From NCBI GenBank assembly GCA_009103225.1, contig RHPI01000890.1, positions 119,771-142,895 of the forward strand: a DNA stretch of 23,125 nucleotides, in the 5' to 3' direction. Shown here in pieces: positions 21,027-23,125 of this stretch (positions are counted from its first letter, which is position 1; each line of letters starts with the position of its first letter). A program made the translations under genes and the position numbers. The notes under the pieces were generated by a model that was given only the letters and a program-made list of their open reading frames with translations, searched no databases and was not told the origin of the DNA. The stretch comes from Chlorokybus atmophyticus. Taxonomy: Eukaryota > Streptophyta > Chlorokybophyceae > Chlorokybales > Chlorokybaceae.

Positions 21027-21500
21027 ATGCTTACTGGCAAGGTGGGCGTTGCCATCGCGGCAGTGGCGGTTTTCTCAGCAGGTGGCTAGCATGGAACGCT
21101 ATGCCTGGGGGGCCAAACGTATTTGAACCCCATGCACGCTCAGGAGACGATTAGCAGGCAACGGACGGCGCCAGAACAAGGTAATTTCGCATGAAGTCCT
21201 GTGCCCTGCACCACTTTTCGTCTCACTTGCAAATTGCAACGTGCTAGCTGGGCTTGCTTTCTTTGCTTGCGACAAACAATCGGGGCCTCAGTAGGCCTCC
21301 CTTGCCGTGAGTTTTCTCACCCTCTTGCGAAGCTGAGACAATGCCTGTGCTGCTTTTCTTCAGCGCTCCAGTGTGGGGCTGCGGGACCCCAGCATGTCAT
21401 GCCTGGCTGCTTGGCTGCTTGCATACTCGCTCACGTGCCTCCAAATCACCTGAGGAAGAAAGCAAAACGAAAAAGTGCTGTTTTTAAGCGCTGTTTCTGA
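21027..21500 (+). pseudogene. Doubtful two-exon small gene with an in-frame TAG
   Basis: The ATG at 21027 opens a frame reading MLTGK and then a hydrophobic VGVAIAAVAVFSAGG segment like a signal anchor, stopped by TAG at 21087-21089. The same frame is open again to a GTAATT donor at 21181 (reading HAQETISRQRTAPEQ). An acceptor TTTTCTTCAG at 21363 opens an in-phase second exon ending with a basic KKAKRKSAVFKRCF and TGA at 21498-21500. Phase agreement and the strong acceptor favour a former gene. A 48-nt intron at 21042-21089 (GTGGGC to CTAG) would also remove the stop. No family recognised. Confidence 0.22.
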
Positions 21501-21802
21501 CGCTGCTGCTGCAGTGCACTGCACCGCATTGCGTTTGTACATGAGACGCCACAGTATACACAATGGTGCTCTGTTGCATGCAGTGTAACAAAACAGTGGG
21601 GCAAGAACCCCATTTATATTGTCGCACACTCTCTGCAAGAGGCCACTATAATATCTTGACTTTTATTGCATTCAAGCATTCGTAACTTAATAATGCGCAG
21701 ATTGTTGCTTGCACCTTCGTAGCTACATAGTACCCAGGTGTTGTGCCTGCGGAAGGTTGCCCAACCGCACATAAAGTGACCCACTTTTTGCATGAGCTGA
21801 AG

Positions 21803-21830
21803 GCATGCATGCACCGGAGTGCATGCATGC
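21803..21830. repeat. Perfect 12-bp hairpin of CATGCA units
   Basis: Arms GCATGCATGCAC (21803-21814) and GTGCATGCATGC (21819-21830) pair perfectly around CGGA. The arms are themselves alternating purine-pyrimidine. Confidence 0.8.
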
Positions 21831-22361
21831 ATGTCAGTTGCGACAGACACAGACAGCGTGGTTCAGCAGCATCCCTCGTTTTGCACATTGTCTACAATGG
21901 CACGCGTTGCATGTCTTAAACTTCCATTTGCTCTAACAGGTGAGATTAATGTATAATGGATAGACAACTCGCGGAGAGGAAGGCAGTAGGGTTGTGTACG
22001 GGTCTGTTCTCGTACACGTAAGCGCCGGGCTTCTGCATCACCTGCGCAGATGTGCGCGAAATGATACACGAGAAATGAGCTGCTGGGCTTCCCATTTTAG
22101 GCACTTGATTGTTGTGTGTGCTTGACATTGGTGTTTCAGTAATATGTCTTTGTGTCACACCCGAAGCCTTGTAGTTCATCATGCCTTGAGAGCTGTCGCG
22201 AAGAGTGCGTAGGAGCACAAAGGTTATGTCACGGGCATGCAGGTGACTATTTGCAGGATGTAGATAGATATTTGCCAGGTTGGTTTTTTGTTGCAGCATG
22301 TTTGTTGTTGTGTGTGGCATGCAGTACATCATAGCAACACCTGTGTGGGTGGCTGCTTGCG

Positions 22362-22379
22362 TGCATGCAATTGCATGCA
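22362..22379. repeat. Perfect 18-bp palindrome
   Basis: TGCATGCAATTGCATGCA reads the same on both strands. It sits about 500 nt from the CATGCA hairpin at 21803. Function unknown. Confidence 0.8.
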
Positions 22380-22518
22380 TCTTACAATGCTCCCTCAAGC
22401 AAGACACGCAGGTGTTGGATGGAATTGCTGAGCACTAGGTCTAGTGTACATTTAAGTGGCCCTCCTTGGCACGGCCTTCTTAGCTGGTGGTGATGTGACA
22501 ATGCAACATGTGACATAT

Positions 22519-22748
22519 CGTTGGATAGCTCTCGGCGTGACGTGTCGAGGAAAAGTAACCGTGTCGCAATTGGCGCAGTAGTTTGAAAGATATGCACTCT
22601 GATGTCTGATACTGCGATTGGGGTTTGCTGATCGGACACGTCGAAGGTCCCGTCGGGTTCACTCAGATAGGAATGACTTCTTATAGAAAAGGAATCTTGT
22701 GACAAGTTACCAATAAAATTTGTTCTACTCGACGAGAGCTATCCAACG
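22519..22748. repeat. 16-bp inverted repeat pair about 200 bp apart
   Basis: CGTTGGATAGCTCTCG at 22519-22534 has its exact reverse complement at 22733-22748. Flanking bases also agree partly (GTCGAG follows both within a few bases). The enclosed about 200 nt are non-coding. It may be a small inverted-repeat element or two insertions of one repeat in opposite directions. Confidence 0.6.
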
Positions 22749-22812
22749 AGCTCATAAATGCCGCGGGACTCCCACAAATGCAGCCGTAAGAACACTTTGA
22801 AGGCCCTTGCAT

Positions 22813-22833
22813 AACTGTACATAAAAGTGTACA
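22813..22833. repeat. Short hairpin CTGTAC / GTACAG
   Basis: Arms CTGTAC and GTACAG flank an A-rich loop, close upstream of the 32-bp palindrome. They share the GTGTACA core with it and with a copy at about 22444. Confidence 0.5.
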
Positions 22834-22999
22834 GTGATTTTTGCAATTGTGGTCGCTTACCAAGCTGTAACTTGTAACACAAGTGGCCAATCAAGCTAAA
22901 AATTTGCACACGAGTTGCTTACAATGTTAGCAATGTGTATAAATCATTTCAGCTTAAAATGTGAGGGTTTGCAATTGTTTTGGCAATGCCCAGCATATG

Positions 23000-23031
23000 A
23001 GATAAATGTACACTTAAGTGTACATTTATCT
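23000..23031. repeat. Perfect 32-bp palindrome
   Basis: AGATAAATGTACACTT is followed at once by its exact reverse complement AAGTGTACATTTATCT, with no spacer. The centre is CTTAAG. An 11-nt piece, GTGTACATTTA, recurs at about 22444. It could extrude as a cruciform, or be the joined ends of a small inverted-repeat element. Confidence 0.85.
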
Positions 23032-23125
23032 ACATCCCTAGTGTTAAGGGGTATAAACGAGGTCTTGACACGGTTGCGCTGACCAGGGTTCTGTGACGCA
23101 TAACACCAGCAGTTTCCTCGCCCCC

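Larger units (their letters stand above)
20441..23125. other. Region without a secure gene
   Basis: Apart from the doubtful two-exon candidate at 21027-21500, I see no gene. A minus frame at 22705-22382 (107 codons) and another at 22407-21946 have no recognisable domain or splice support. The region is notable for palindromes and inverted repeats, listed separately, and for CATGCAT-rich stretches near 20760-20830, 21790-21840 and 22360-22380. Confidence 0.4.

Noticed and set aside
22382-22705. 107-codon minus-strand frame
   Set aside because: No domain, no splice context, and it overlaps the inverted-repeat cluster; length is within chance for this composition.

Overview
The window is nuclear DNA from a eukaryote, probably a single-celled one. 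Genes are split by short GT-AG introns (about 57-300 nt) with strong GTAAGT or GTGAGT donors. There are no operons or ribosome-binding sites. Several introns are rich in GT/CA alternating purine-pyrimidine repeats. The protein types (SRC2-like C2/proline-rich protein, CCDC97, MIT-domain protein, degenerate non-LTR retroelement ends) would fit a green alga or another protist, but I cannot fix the lineage from sequence alone. All exon structures below were built by eye from splice sites and phase; the four main models all close exactly in frame.

Layout. (1) 1-3942, + strand: 3' part of a leucine-rich-repeat protein gene (nine exons seen, 5' end outside the window). It has an acidic, low-complexity middle and a Met/Pro/Val-rich tail. 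(2) 3943-6530: gene-poor, with a MITE-like inverted repeat at 4408-4570 and a long G tract. (3) 6597-8809, - strand: eight-exon gene for a 458-residue C2-domain protein with a GYPP-type tail, convergent with gene 1. (4) 8810-11270: no secure gene. (5) 11271-13175, - strand: seven-exon CCDC97 (DUF2052) homologue of 309 residues. (6) 13473-15170, + strand: decayed duplicate of the MIT gene. (7) 15171-16373: spacer with a doubtful small - strand coding region. (8) 16374-18345, + strand: intact six-exon gene for a 280-residue protein with two MIT modules. (9) 18346-20440, - strand: two broken C-terminal pieces of non-LTR-type reverse transcriptases. (10) 20440-23125: no secure gene; one doubtful two-exon candidate and several palindromes, including a perfect 32-bp one.

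The genes do not form an obvious pathway. By family knowledge, CCDC97 associates with the SF3b part of the spliceosome, MIT domains bind ESCRT-III tails, and small C2 proteins bind membranes. The clearest evolutionary story is the tandem duplication of the MIT gene, with one copy inactivated by at least five independent lesions. I found no CRISPR array, tRNA or rRNA. I found no convincing new system beyond the two-MIT protein family and the structured DNA elements listed.
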